Assembly (NCBI RefSeq): GCF_006546825.1
Contig: NZ_VICC01000001.1
Location: 250,191 to 314,190, forward strand
From: Actinomyces oris
Lineage (GTDB): Bacteria; Actinomycetota; Actinomycetes; Actinomycetales; Actinomycetaceae
Length of the DNA stretch: 64,000 nt
Direction of reading: 5' to 3'
Positions 27,201-34,741 of the stretch are shown here, in pieces; within the stretch, counting starts at the first letter, position 1, and the number at the start of each line of letters is the position of its first letter. The position numbers and the translations under genes were made by a program. A model generated the notes under the pieces. That model was not told the origin of the DNA, ran no database searches, and saw nothing but the letters and a program-made list of their open reading frames with translations.

Positions 27201-29297
27201 CCGGCACAGGCGGGTTACACGCCTTTTGACGGGATCGTCCTGGCTGACACCTTCCAGATGACCGAGGACGGGGACATGCTGGATCAGAGCGTGTTCGTGG
27301 CCAACAACGAGCGGGCCGCGGCCCAGCTGGGGCTGACGAGCATTCAGGTGGTCGTCGGCAATCCGCCCTACTCGGTGGGGCAGGAGTCCGCCAATGACAA
27401 CAATGCCAACCAGCACTACCCGTCGCTGGACGCCAAGATCGAGGCGACCTACGCGGCCCGTTCCACGGGCACCAACAAGAACTCCCTGTACGACTCTTAC
27501 CTGCGGGCCATCCGCTGGGCCTCGAACCGCGTCGGGGAGGCCGGGGTCATCGGTTTCGTCACCAACGGCGGCTTCATCGACGGCAACACAGCCGACGGCG
27601 TGCGCCTCACCCTGGCCGAGGAGTTCTCCCACCTCTACGTCTACAACTTGCGGGGCAACGCACGAACCTCAGGCGAGCTGCGCCGAAAAGAGAAGGGCAA
27701 CGTCTTCGACTCAGGTGGACGCACTACCATCGCCGTCATTTTCCTCGTCAAGGACCCGACCCATGAGGGGCCGGCTGTTCTGCACTACCGCGACGTCGGC
27801 GACTACCTCTCCAGGGAGGACAAGCTGCGGATCGTCGAGGAGTCGCAGATCGACACCCTGAAGTGGGAAACCATCACCCCGAACGTCCAGGGTGACTGGA
27901 TCAACCAGCGCGACCCGAGCTACGAGTCCTGGCAGTCCATCGGCGAGGGACAGGCACCGATCTTCACCTCATACTCTCGTGGCGCCGAAACTGGGCGAGA
28001 CGCATGGGTCTACAACTTCTCGCTGCCGGGCCTGCGCGACTCGGCACAGCGGCTCATTGAGACGTACAACGAGGAGCGCGAACGCGTCCACCGCACCCGA
28101 GCAGCCGACCTGAAGGCCGGAGCGAAGGTGCGGGACCTTGTCACAAACGACGAGACGCGGATCAAGTGGACTCGGGATCTCTACAAGTCGCTGGAGAAGA
28201 ACCGTGTCATCACCTATGACGCGGGAGCCACCTACTGCGGCCTGTACCGCCCCTTCTGCAAGCAGTGGCTCAACGCCTCGAACGGCATCATCTACCTCCC
28301 TGCTGTTCTGCGCCGCTACTTCCCGACTCCCGGCCACGATAATATTGGTTTCTATCTCACGGGCGTCAGTTCGCATTACGATTTTGGCGCCTTGGTCGTT
28401 GATACACTCCCCAATCTTCACGTACTCGATACCGGCCAGTTCTTCCCGCGCTGGACGTGGGAGCCTGTCGGCGGTCGTCATGCGGCCGAGTCAGGCATGC
28501 TGGATCTCTCCGGTGGTGAGGACGCGGAGGAGTCCAGCACCGCCGTCGGGCAGGAGGGTGAGGTGCTGGGCGGTTACCGCCGAGTGGACAACATCACCGA
28601 CGCCACGCTGCGCAGCTACCAGACGGCCTATGGGCCGGAGGTGACCAAGGATGACATCTTCTACTACGTGTACGCCCTCCTGCACTCACCGGAGTATCGG
28701 ACGCGGTATGGCTCGGACCTGAAGAAGTCCTTACCTCATATCCCGCTGGTAGCGAGCCGGGAAGACTTCGTCTCCTTCACCACGGCTGGGCGCGGGCTTG
28801 CCGACCTGCACCTGGATTACGAGTCCGTGGAGCCCGCACCATTGCAACTCATCGTCGATGGCCAGGAGGTGCCTTGGGATCTGCGGGAAACGACCTCAGC
28901 GGACCTGCTGCAGGTGGAGAAGATGCGCTATGCCCGGGTGCGCCGGGACGGCAGGCTGCAGGATGACAAGACCTCGATCGTCTACAACGAGCATGTGACG
29001 ATCTCCGGTATTCCCGCCCAGGCGCAGGACTACCTGCTGGGGTCGCGCAGCGGCCTGGACTGGCTCCTGGACCGCTATCGTGTGAGCACTCACAAGGCTT
29101 CCGGGATCGTCAACGACCCTAACGACTGGATGGCGGAGGGTGCGGGCGGCGGCCCCACCGCCTCGGCACAGCCCCGCTACCTCCTGGACCTCATCGCCCG
29201 CATCACCACCGTCTCCGTGCGAACCCAGGAGATCGTGAACTCCCTGCCACCACTTGACGTAAAGCCCACAGAAACTCCTATGCAAGTCGAGTTATGA
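24219..29297 (+). CDS. Type ISP restriction-modification enzyme (single-chain nuclease-helicase-methyltransferase)
   Basis: 1692 residues. The domain order is that of the LlaGI/LlaBIII type ISP family. An Mrr-like nuclease comes first (GIDLV with Asp66, QCK at 81-83). A superfamily 2 helicase/translocase follows (Walker A ACGTGKT at 196-202, DEAH at 331-334, motif VI QSVGRVMR near 614). Next is an N6-adenine methyltransferase (DPFTGTGTF near 925, NPPY near 1048) and a C-terminal target-recognition region. One polypeptide methylates host sites and cuts unmodified DNA after ATP-driven translocation. The start is GTG at 24219 without a strong ribosome site. The recognition region (about 28,300-28,450) is visibly AT-richer than the motor domains, as expected for exchanged specificity DNA. 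Confidence 0.92.
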   Translation: MSQSRIKVILDGLYFDTRTQRGKGTAFERLVRQFLLTDPRYAERFDEVWMWSDWPERGARPDRGIDLVARERETGELCAVQCKFYDPDTGVITKGDVDSFLAESGTGEFTSRLFVSTTEHWNSAAEETVSRQAIPVSRIGLEDLFNSTIDWDSFSLETPEVMVRTGGKSLREHQKRALDAVTAGLSMADRGKLIMACGTGKTFTSLRIAEAMAGSGGRVLFLVPSIALLSQTLMEWSAESEVPLRSFAVCSDTKVGKGRKRTSLSEDISVVDLAIPATTDGTVLADRLARRPAPVHGTAPMTVVFSTYQSIDAVAQAQKLGAPGFDLVICDEAHRTTGATVTGTDESAFVRIHNNDYIHASKRLYMTATPRIYDDSTKARAGQKNAILASMDDVETYGEELFRLGFGEAVSRSLLTDYKVLVLTVSEDQIADQMQSSLAQDGQLTLDDAARIVGCWNALAKRSVDTADYGKDIQPMRTAVAFARDIKTSKRFASSFRNVAEDYRLTLTDEPEVPELSDDTDGVNPDTPTQKRLGSVEVRHVDGSMNIMERNGLLSWLSGDLGAPAPTRQASESEGTSVSCRILSNARCLSEGVDVPALDAVMFLSPRKSQVDIVQSVGRVMRLASGKRYGYIILPVAIPAGMSPEDVLSDNDTFRVVWEVLQALRAHDERFDAMVNKIDLNQSKPDKIAIIDPFGAPGGDDGDSSGTPAPQQAAFDLGALGKWREAIYARMVQKVGSRRYWEQWAKDVADIAARHRKRLAKRVQDPEVAAEFERFLAALRANLNDSITAESAIDMLSQHLVTKPVFDAVFDGYDFAAENPVAQVMGRMLRVLDGSNLEAETERLEGFYESVRERCAGIDNAAGKQRIITELYEKFFSLAFSKTAKSLGIVYTPVQIVDFILRSVDWLTRTHLGRGISDEGVHVLDPFTGTGTFIVRLLQSGLISKADLARKYASELHANEILLLAYYIAAANIEVTYRDLMRSDAPLADGDVNDPAQAGYTPFDGIVLADTFQMTEDGDMLDQSVFVANNERAAAQLGLTSIQVVVGNPPYSVGQESANDNNANQHYPSLDAKIEATYAARSTGTNKNSLYDSYLRAIRWASNRVGEAGVIGFVTNGGFIDGNTADGVRLTLAEEFSHLYVYNLRGNARTSGELRRKEKGNVFDSGGRTTIAVIFLVKDPTHEGPAVLHYRDVGDYLSREDKLRIVEESQIDTLKWETITPNVQGDWINQRDPSYESWQSIGEGQAPIFTSYSRGAETGRDAWVYNFSLPGLRDSAQRLIETYNEERERVHRTRAADLKAGAKVRDLVTNDETRIKWTRDLYKSLEKNRVITYDAGATYCGLYRPFCKQWLNASNGIIYLPAVLRRYFPTPGHDNIGFYLTGVSSHYDFGALVVDTLPNLHVLDTGQFFPRWTWEPVGGRHAAESGMLDLSGGEDAEESSTAVGQEGEVLGGYRRVDNITDATLRSYQTAYGPEVTKDDIFYYVYALLHSPEYRTRYGSDLKKSLPHIPLVASREDFVSFTTAGRGLADLHLDYESVEPAPLQLIVDGQEVPWDLRETTSADLLQVEKMRYARVRRDGRLQDDKTSIVYNEHVTISGIPAQAQDYLLGSRSGLDWLLDRYRVSTHKASGIVNDPNDWMAEGAGGGPTASAQPRYLLDLIARITTVSVRTQEIVNSLPPLDVKPTETPMQVEL

Positions 29298-29806
29298 CTA
29301 GCCAAGACTGGGCCTCCTGGATAGGAGCGATAGGAACCGCCGGTGCAACGCTCATCGCCACAATCACTTTGGCTCTGGAAGCATGGTGGAGGCGCAGCGA
29401 CAAGAGAAAAGAACAGGCAGTACGCATCACTGCCTGGGTTCTGACGAACCAGAAATCAGATCAGAAGACTGAAGACATTATACGCATTAGCAACCAGTCC
29501 TTTTCTCCTGCGTATCGCTGTGTTGCAACCTTCGTCATCAACGAGCAGAACGGGCAACATTATCCAGACGACTATAGAAGAAAACTAACCACACTCCCTC
29601 CAGGCGAATGGCAGCTCGCCGCGCCCAAAGGATGGCGAGGAATGAGCGCCAGCCCCGGCGTGGAGATCGCCTTCACTGACGCACACGGAGTACACTGGTT
29701 ACGAAACGCCGTAGGGCAGCTACACGAGAGCCCAATAGATGCGATCAAGCACTACGAAATAAAACTACCCTATTCTTCCGATCAACTGACCCCAGCAACC
29801 ACATAA
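29294..29806 (+). CDS. Small membrane-anchored protein coupled to the type ISP enzyme
   Basis: 170 residues. One N-terminal hydrophobic helix (about 9-29, GAIGTAGATLIATITLAL) is followed by a WWRRSDKRKE basic stop-transfer and a soluble domain of ~130 residues containing RISNQSFSPAYRC and PPGEWQLAAP. The ATG overlaps the ISP stop (ATGA, 29294-29297), so it is translationally coupled. The soluble part resembles beta-rich accessory domains seen in many actinobacterial and phage-defence proteins, but I cannot name a family. Base composition is clearly lower in GC than the ISP gene. Confidence 0.7.
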   Translation: MTSQDWASWIGAIGTAGATLIATITLALEAWWRRSDKRKEQAVRITAWVLTNQKSDQKTEDIIRISNQSFSPAYRCVATFVINEQNGQHYPDDYRRKLTTLPPGEWQLAAPKGWRGMSASPGVEIAFTDAHGVHWLRNAVGQLHESPIDAIKHYEIKLPYSSDQLTPATT

Positions 29807-29987
29807 ACCCACCTGGACGCATCTCTGCGCCAGGCAAGTCGACACAACGCGAAAGCCACTTCGTCCGCAACAAGCACGATCTACTGGTGGACGTGAGAGC
29901 GATCCCAGCGCGGCACCAGGGAATGTGTCACTGGCGTGCCGTACGATGACAGTGACAACTCAGGTGAACATGGAAGGGAGGCCATCT

Positions 29988-30962
29988 GTGGCAGGTCACG
30001 GTGCACACATCACAGCCATGGTGCGCAGTCACGCCTCCGGTGACGAGGACGCCTTCTACTCCGTCGCCCTGCAGGTCGCTGCTCGGGAAGCCCGTCAGGG
30101 GCACCACCGACTCGCCTCTGACATCAAGAAGGCTGTCGACTCCTCACGTCAACGAGCACGCTCACCCCTTGCGACGGTAGCCACACTTCCGCGTCCCGAA
30201 GGAGACCTCGCCAGCCTGGTTGAGATCGCTCAGCCACAGGTACGCCTGCGCGATCTCGTCATCTCACCTGAGCTCGGCGAGCAGATCACGCAGGTCATCC
30301 AGGAGCAGCGGCAACGGTCCGTTCTGATCGAGCATGGCTTCACCCCGATGCATCGTCTGCTTCTCGAAGGCCCGCCTGGTACAGGCAAGACCATGACTGC
30401 CTCCGTTATCGCCTCTGAACTCTCACTTCCGATGTACACCGTGCGTCTGGACAGTCTGCTCAGCAAGTTCATGGGTGAGACTGCCTCTAAGCTGCGGACA
30501 GTGTTTGATGAGGTCGCCACCCACCGCGCGGTCTACCTCTTCGACGAGTTCGACGCCCTCGGCGGAGACAGAAGCGGCAACGACGTCGGCGAAGCGCGAC
30601 GCATCCTCAACTCATTCCTGGTGTTCCTGGAGGAAGCGAGCCCGGAGTCGATTGTGGTCGCGGCCACCAACCATCGTTCCATCCTGGATCGCGCACTCTT
30701 CCGTCGCTTCGACGCCGTCCTCACCTACTCGCTGCCGAGTGGCAGACAAGCCCAAGCGGTTATCCGCAAGCGTCTGGGGTCACTTGCCAAGGGCGTTTCA
30801 TTCACCGGGCTATCCTCACGCACAGAGGGACTCAGTCATGCGGATATCGTCAAGGCAGCCGAGTCAGCCGCTAAGGCTGCGCTCATGAGAGGAGATGCTG
30901 TGGTGACACGAGCAGATCTTGAGCTGGCGCTCGCCGCGCGCCGCTCCGCCAGCCTGGGGTAA
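29988..30962 (+). CDS. ietA: AAA+ ATPase, IetA-like
   Basis: 324 residues. A helical N-terminus (about 1-90) precedes one AAA+ module: Walker A GPPGTGKT (128-135), Walker B LFDEFD (184-189), sensor I in VVAATNHRSIL and the arginine finger region FRRFD. The GTG start at 29988 has GGGAGG six bases upstream and is preferred over in-frame starts from 29925. The next gene, a subtilase, begins three bases after its stop. An AAA ATPase followed by an S8 protease is the arrangement of the IetAS antiphage system (innate exclusion of T4). The ATPase probably unfolds or senses a phage protein and controls the protease; that mechanism is inferred. Confidence 0.8.
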   Translation: MAGHGAHITAMVRSHASGDEDAFYSVALQVAAREARQGHHRLASDIKKAVDSSRQRARSPLATVATLPRPEGDLASLVEIAQPQVRLRDLVISPELGEQITQVIQEQRQRSVLIEHGFTPMHRLLLEGPPGTGKTMTASVIASELSLPMYTVRLDSLLSKFMGETASKLRTVFDEVATHRAVYLFDEFDALGGDRSGNDVGEARRILNSFLVFLEEASPESIVVAATNHRSILDRALFRRFDAVLTYSLPSGRQAQAVIRKRLGSLAKGVSFTGLSSRTEGLSHADIVKAAESAAKAALMRGDAVVTRADLELALAARRSASLG

Positions 30963-30965
30963 GCC

Positions 30966-33500
30966 ATGTCCGAGTCACCCCGCCTCGATCACCTCAACGT
31001 CAATGGCTATGTTGAGTCCAAGCCACGGACAGCGCGCGGCATGGGAAACACAGCTATCAGACCCGTAGATCGCCAGACTCACGGAAAACGTCTCATCGAG
31101 GACATTGAAGCCGCATTTGCGCAGGCCCAAAAGATGCAAGATTCCCAGGATCTTGCGCCCGAACTAAAGGCCAACGGGACGTACCTCACACTCGAGGGTG
31201 CCGAAGTCAAATTCGGCCTAAAATTGGATTCTCTGACACGAACAGCAAGGACTCGAACTAACGCAAGAAAGACTCAATGGATTCTTTTGTCAACACACCC
31301 AGCTACCCGAAATTCACCAGAACGAGCAACAATATGGATAGCCGACGAGTTTAAAAAGCAATTCCTCAAACTTTTTCAAGACTACCTCATTAAAAATACA
31401 AGTAAAGGCAACCCTGAGAACAATGAACTAGTCGCCAACACTTCACGAGTTAGATCCACTCTTCTGGGAGACCTGTGGACATCTAAATTTACTCCAACTT
31501 ATAGAGAGCTGACCTGGTGGGAATTATGGCTTGATCGACACAGAGAACGCCCGGGACTCTTTGAACGCATCACGAAAGAGCTCGACATTGAGGCATCCGA
31601 CCAGCGAATAGTAATCGACAACTCCGTAGTCGTGCGCGTTCGCGCAATTTGGAACGACTTGTTGCCACTCATTGAAACAGATCTTCCTCTGACGGAGATT
31701 CGATGCCCGTTATTTATTGACACCCCTGAAGATCTCACAGATGGCGAACAGCTGGAGTATGTTTCCAATCTCCTTACGAGGATTATTCCCGCCCCACCCG
31801 AGGCTCCCACGGTCTGCCACCTCGACTCCGGAGTCTTCCGAGCGCACGTCCTCCTCGAAAAATCCTTGGCAAGCAGCGACCAGCACTCGATCTTCACAGC
31901 TTCAACCGGTCATGATCTTCACGGCCATGGCACGTCAATGGCAGGAATTGCGCTCTACGGTGAGCACCTGGATGATCTTCTTCTAGGAACACAAACAATC
32001 AGATTAAAGCATCGCCTAGAGTCTGTAAAATTCTTCCCCACTCCTGTAGGAGCTCAGCAGCGTGACTATGCAAGCGCCACCATTCATGCGATTTCCATTC
32101 CGGAGGCTGGACCCTCTCGTCGACGCACCTTCTGCATGCCTGTCAGCACAAAGTCTGACACCAACCCCGGCTGGCCGACACTCTGGTCGGCAACGGTAGA
32201 CACCCTCGCCGTAGGCACAGATATTCAAGTTAACAGTGACGGATTCTCTCTCATCTCGAAACCAGACCCTGATGCAAAACGTCTCATTATCGTCTCTGCA
32301 GCGAACGTGGACGCGGACTCATACCGTATCGATCACCTAGATAACTCAGACATGTCCCCAATCCGAGATCCCGGACAGTCGTGGAATGCGCTAACGGTTG
32401 GCGCTTTTACTCAACTCGATCAGGTTCCGAGCGACCCGAGCTTTCATAGTTACTTTCTAGTAGCACCCGCCGGAGAACTCTCCCCCCACAGCCGAACTTC
32501 TTTACTATTTGGCGACAAACCATGGCCCATCAAGCCAGAGATATGCCTGGAGGGCGGCAATGTTCTTTTGGACAGGCAGGGTTTTGCAGAACCCAAGCAC
32601 CCTCTTCTTTCTCTCAGGTCCACCGGTATCAGGAACGATGTGGACCTGACATCGGCCAATGCGACGAGCGCCGCTACTGCGCAGGCCGCACGGCTAGCAG
32701 CGCTCGCCATGAGCCGTTACCCCTCCTACTGGCCGGAGACCGTACGGGCTCTTCTGGTTCATGAGGCCAGGTGGACTGAGCGGATGCGCGCGCACTTAGA
32801 TGCATGCGAGACCAAGAGCGGCCGAGCTCGGCTCTTGCGTCGCTACGGGTGGGGAGTACCGACGGAGGAAGCAGTCCTCACATCATCTCACCGTGCAGTC
32901 ACCATGGTGGTTCAAGACGAGTTCTGCCCTTTCGATGAGACATATGCAATGCGGGAGCTTCGGCTTCACTCCCTGCCCTGGCCTCGCGACGTCCTTCAGT
33001 CACTTGGCGAAGCCGACATGCGCCTACGCATCACGCTGTCCTACTTCATCGAGCCTTCCGCCACACGGCGTGGCTGGAAGGGGAAGTACACGTATGCCTC
33101 TTACGGTCTCCGCTTCGATCTCAAAGCCCCGACCGACATCAACGTGAAGCGTTTCCTCGCGCGAGTGAATCGACAGGCTCAGGAAGAGGAGGACGAGGAC
33201 TACTCGTCCACAGATAGCCACTCGAATCACTGGCTACTCGGCACGCGGGCACGACACTACGGTTCACTCCACCAGGACGAGTGGCAGGGCACCGGCGCAG
33301 AACTTGCAGCATGCGACCATATCGCCGTCTACCCCGTCGGTGGCTGGTGGAAGAACAACAATCGACGTGACCGCCGTGACTTACCCGTCCGGTACGCACT
33401 CCTGGTCTCGCTGAGCACCTCCACACAGGGAGCCGATCTCTACACTCCGATCGCGACACAGCTCAGCGTCCCCATCACCGCTGTGCCCATCGAGGTATGA
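30966..33500 (+). CDS. ietS: Subtilisin-like S8 serine protease, IetS-like
   Basis: 844 residues, no signal peptide, so cytoplasmic. A ~280-residue N-terminal region precedes the peptidase_S8 domain with a plausible catalytic triad: Asp287 in CHLDSG, His321 in HGHGTS and Ser568 in ANATSAATAQAA (degenerate GTSMAAP). A ~250-residue C-terminal beta-rich region with FIEPS and an acidic EEEDEDY loop follows. It is paired with the AAA ATPase three bases upstream, as in IetAS. The 5' third is AT-rich while the 3' third is GC-rich, suggesting mosaic origin. Its stop overlaps the ATG of a HigB remnant. Its targets are unknown. Confidence 0.82.
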   Translation: MSESPRLDHLNVNGYVESKPRTARGMGNTAIRPVDRQTHGKRLIEDIEAAFAQAQKMQDSQDLAPELKANGTYLTLEGAEVKFGLKLDSLTRTARTRTNARKTQWILLSTHPATRNSPERATIWIADEFKKQFLKLFQDYLIKNTSKGNPENNELVANTSRVRSTLLGDLWTSKFTPTYRELTWWELWLDRHRERPGLFERITKELDIEASDQRIVIDNSVVVRVRAIWNDLLPLIETDLPLTEIRCPLFIDTPEDLTDGEQLEYVSNLLTRIIPAPPEAPTVCHLDSGVFRAHVLLEKSLASSDQHSIFTASTGHDLHGHGTSMAGIALYGEHLDDLLLGTQTIRLKHRLESVKFFPTPVGAQQRDYASATIHAISIPEAGPSRRRTFCMPVSTKSDTNPGWPTLWSATVDTLAVGTDIQVNSDGFSLISKPDPDAKRLIIVSAANVDADSYRIDHLDNSDMSPIRDPGQSWNALTVGAFTQLDQVPSDPSFHSYFLVAPAGELSPHSRTSLLFGDKPWPIKPEICLEGGNVLLDRQGFAEPKHPLLSLRSTGIRNDVDLTSANATSAATAQAARLAALAMSRYPSYWPETVRALLVHEARWTERMRAHLDACETKSGRARLLRRYGWGVPTEEAVLTSSHRAVTMVVQDEFCPFDETYAMRELRLHSLPWPRDVLQSLGEADMRLRITLSYFIEPSATRRGWKGKYTYASYGLRFDLKAPTDINVKRFLARVNRQAQEEEDEDYSSTDSHSNHWLLGTRARHYGSLHQDEWQGTGAELAACDHIAVYPVGGWWKNNNRRDRRDLPVRYALLVSLSTSTQGADLYTPIATQLSVPITAVPIEV

Positions 33501-33628
33501 CCGGTTCACGCAGACAAGCCCCGACAATCAACCAAGCCCGACTCACCGCCAACTGGCGACTCATCGTCACCGATGAAGGTGGCACTCCTGTCGTCGCCTG
33601 CGTCATCGAGATCGTCGACTACCACTAG
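33497..33628 (+). pseudogene. HigB-type (RelE superfamily) toxin C-terminal remnant
   Basis: A 43-codon frame whose ATG overlaps the IetS stop (ATGA). The product contains NWRLIVTDEG and ends VIEIVDYH, which matches the invariant end of HigB/RelE-like toxins (NWRL-F...-VEIVDYH). Full toxins are about 90-110 residues, so the N-terminal half with most of the fold is absent, replaced upstream by IetS coding sequence. HigA follows after 29 bases with its own AAGGAAGG ribosome site, in normal HigBA order. It is either a fossil or a microprotein retained for translational coupling. Confidence 0.65.
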
Positions 33629-33657
33629 ACCACCACGCATCTGAAAGGAAGGCAGGC

Positions 33658-34728
33658 ATGACCACGTACGCCGCACACCCCGACTACGTCGTGCCTACCG
33701 GGGACTTCATCGAGGAGTGGATGGAAGAGGAGGGCATCAATACCGCTGAGCTTGCCCGCCGACTTGATGTGAGCCGAAAGCACGTCAGCGAGCTGCTCCG
33801 GGGTAAGGCCCCCCTCAGCCACGACATGGCGCTCAGGCTGGAGAACACCACCGGTGTCCCTGCCCGCATCTGGAACCTTCATGAGACCGGATACCAGGCA
33901 GCTCTAGCCCGCCAGGCTGCGGACGCGAAGCTGATCGCCCAGTACGACCGCGCCAAGGAGTTCCCCCTGGGCTACCTTCGCAAGCACTCCTTCATTACCG
34001 CCCCCGCACGAGACAAGGCCGGGACAGTGCGGGGGCTGCTCCAGTTCTTCGGCATCTCCTCGATCGACTCCTTCCAAACCACGTGGAAGCAGGGTGCCGT
34101 TGCGTATCGCCGGTCCGCCGTCGGGCGCGACAACACCAATCATCTGGCCACCTGGCTCCGGGCGGCCGAGCGGAGCTACGAGCTAGACGACCTACCCGAC
34201 TACAACCGCAGCAAGCTGGAAGAGACTCTTCCCGAAATCCGCGCGCTCACTGTCGCCGATCCAGCACAAGCCATTCTGAAGGCCCAGGCTCTTCTTCGGG
34301 AATGCGGGGTAGCGCTCGCATTGATCCCGGCAGTGCCGGGACTCGGTATTCACGGCGCCACCCGCTGGATTCAGGAGCACCCCCTTATCCAGCTCTCAGC
34401 GCTCTGGAAGGCCGACGACCAGCTCTGGTTCACGCTCTTCCACGAGATCGCGCATGTCCTTCTCCACGACCCGAGAGGCCTCTTTCTTAGCAACGAGCAC
34501 GGCTCCGCCGAAGAGGAGGCTGACGCCTATGCCTCCCATCTCCTTGTTCCAGAGGCCTACGTGGGTCGCCTCCCCCGTCGTCGAGACCTTGATGAAGTGA
34601 GGGCACTTGCAGAGGAGTTAGGCATTGCCCCCAGCATCGTGCTAGGGCAGGCACAGCATCGCACCGGCGACTACGCCTGGGGACACAGCCTCAAGCGAAA
34701 GGTGACGATCACGGACCTGGCTGCGTAG
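33658..34728 (+). CDS. higA: HigA-type antitoxin / XRE regulator with ImmA/IrrE metallopeptidase domain
   Basis: 356 residues. The HigA-family helix-turn-helix is clear (NTAELARRLDVSRKHVSELL, then MALRLENTTGVPARIWNL). The C-terminal half is an ImmA/IrrE zinc peptidase with HEIAH (262-266) and a downstream EEEADAYAS carrying the third ligand. The partner toxin is reduced to a 43-residue remnant, so this protein is now an orphan regulator. XRE-ImmA proteins often cleave or derepress repressors on DNA damage or phage signals; it may regulate the defence island. ATG at 33658 with AAAGGAAGG upstream. Confidence 0.85.
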   Translation: MTTYAAHPDYVVPTGDFIEEWMEEEGINTAELARRLDVSRKHVSELLRGKAPLSHDMALRLENTTGVPARIWNLHETGYQAALARQAADAKLIAQYDRAKEFPLGYLRKHSFITAPARDKAGTVRGLLQFFGISSIDSFQTTWKQGAVAYRRSAVGRDNTNHLATWLRAAERSYELDDLPDYNRSKLEETLPEIRALTVADPAQAILKAQALLRECGVALALIPAVPGLGIHGATRWIQEHPLIQLSALWKADDQLWFTLFHEIAHVLLHDPRGLFLSNEHGSAEEEADAYASHLLVPEAYVGRLPRRRDLDEVRALAEELGIAPSIVLGQAQHRTGDYAWGHSLKRKVTITDLAA

Positions 34729-34741
34729 GTTCCCGCTCACC

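Noticed and set aside
24201-27632. 1143-codon open frame on the minus strand opposite the type ISP gene
   Set aside because: Antisense shadow of GC-rich codon bias; the plus strand carries all nuclease, helicase and methyltransferase motifs.
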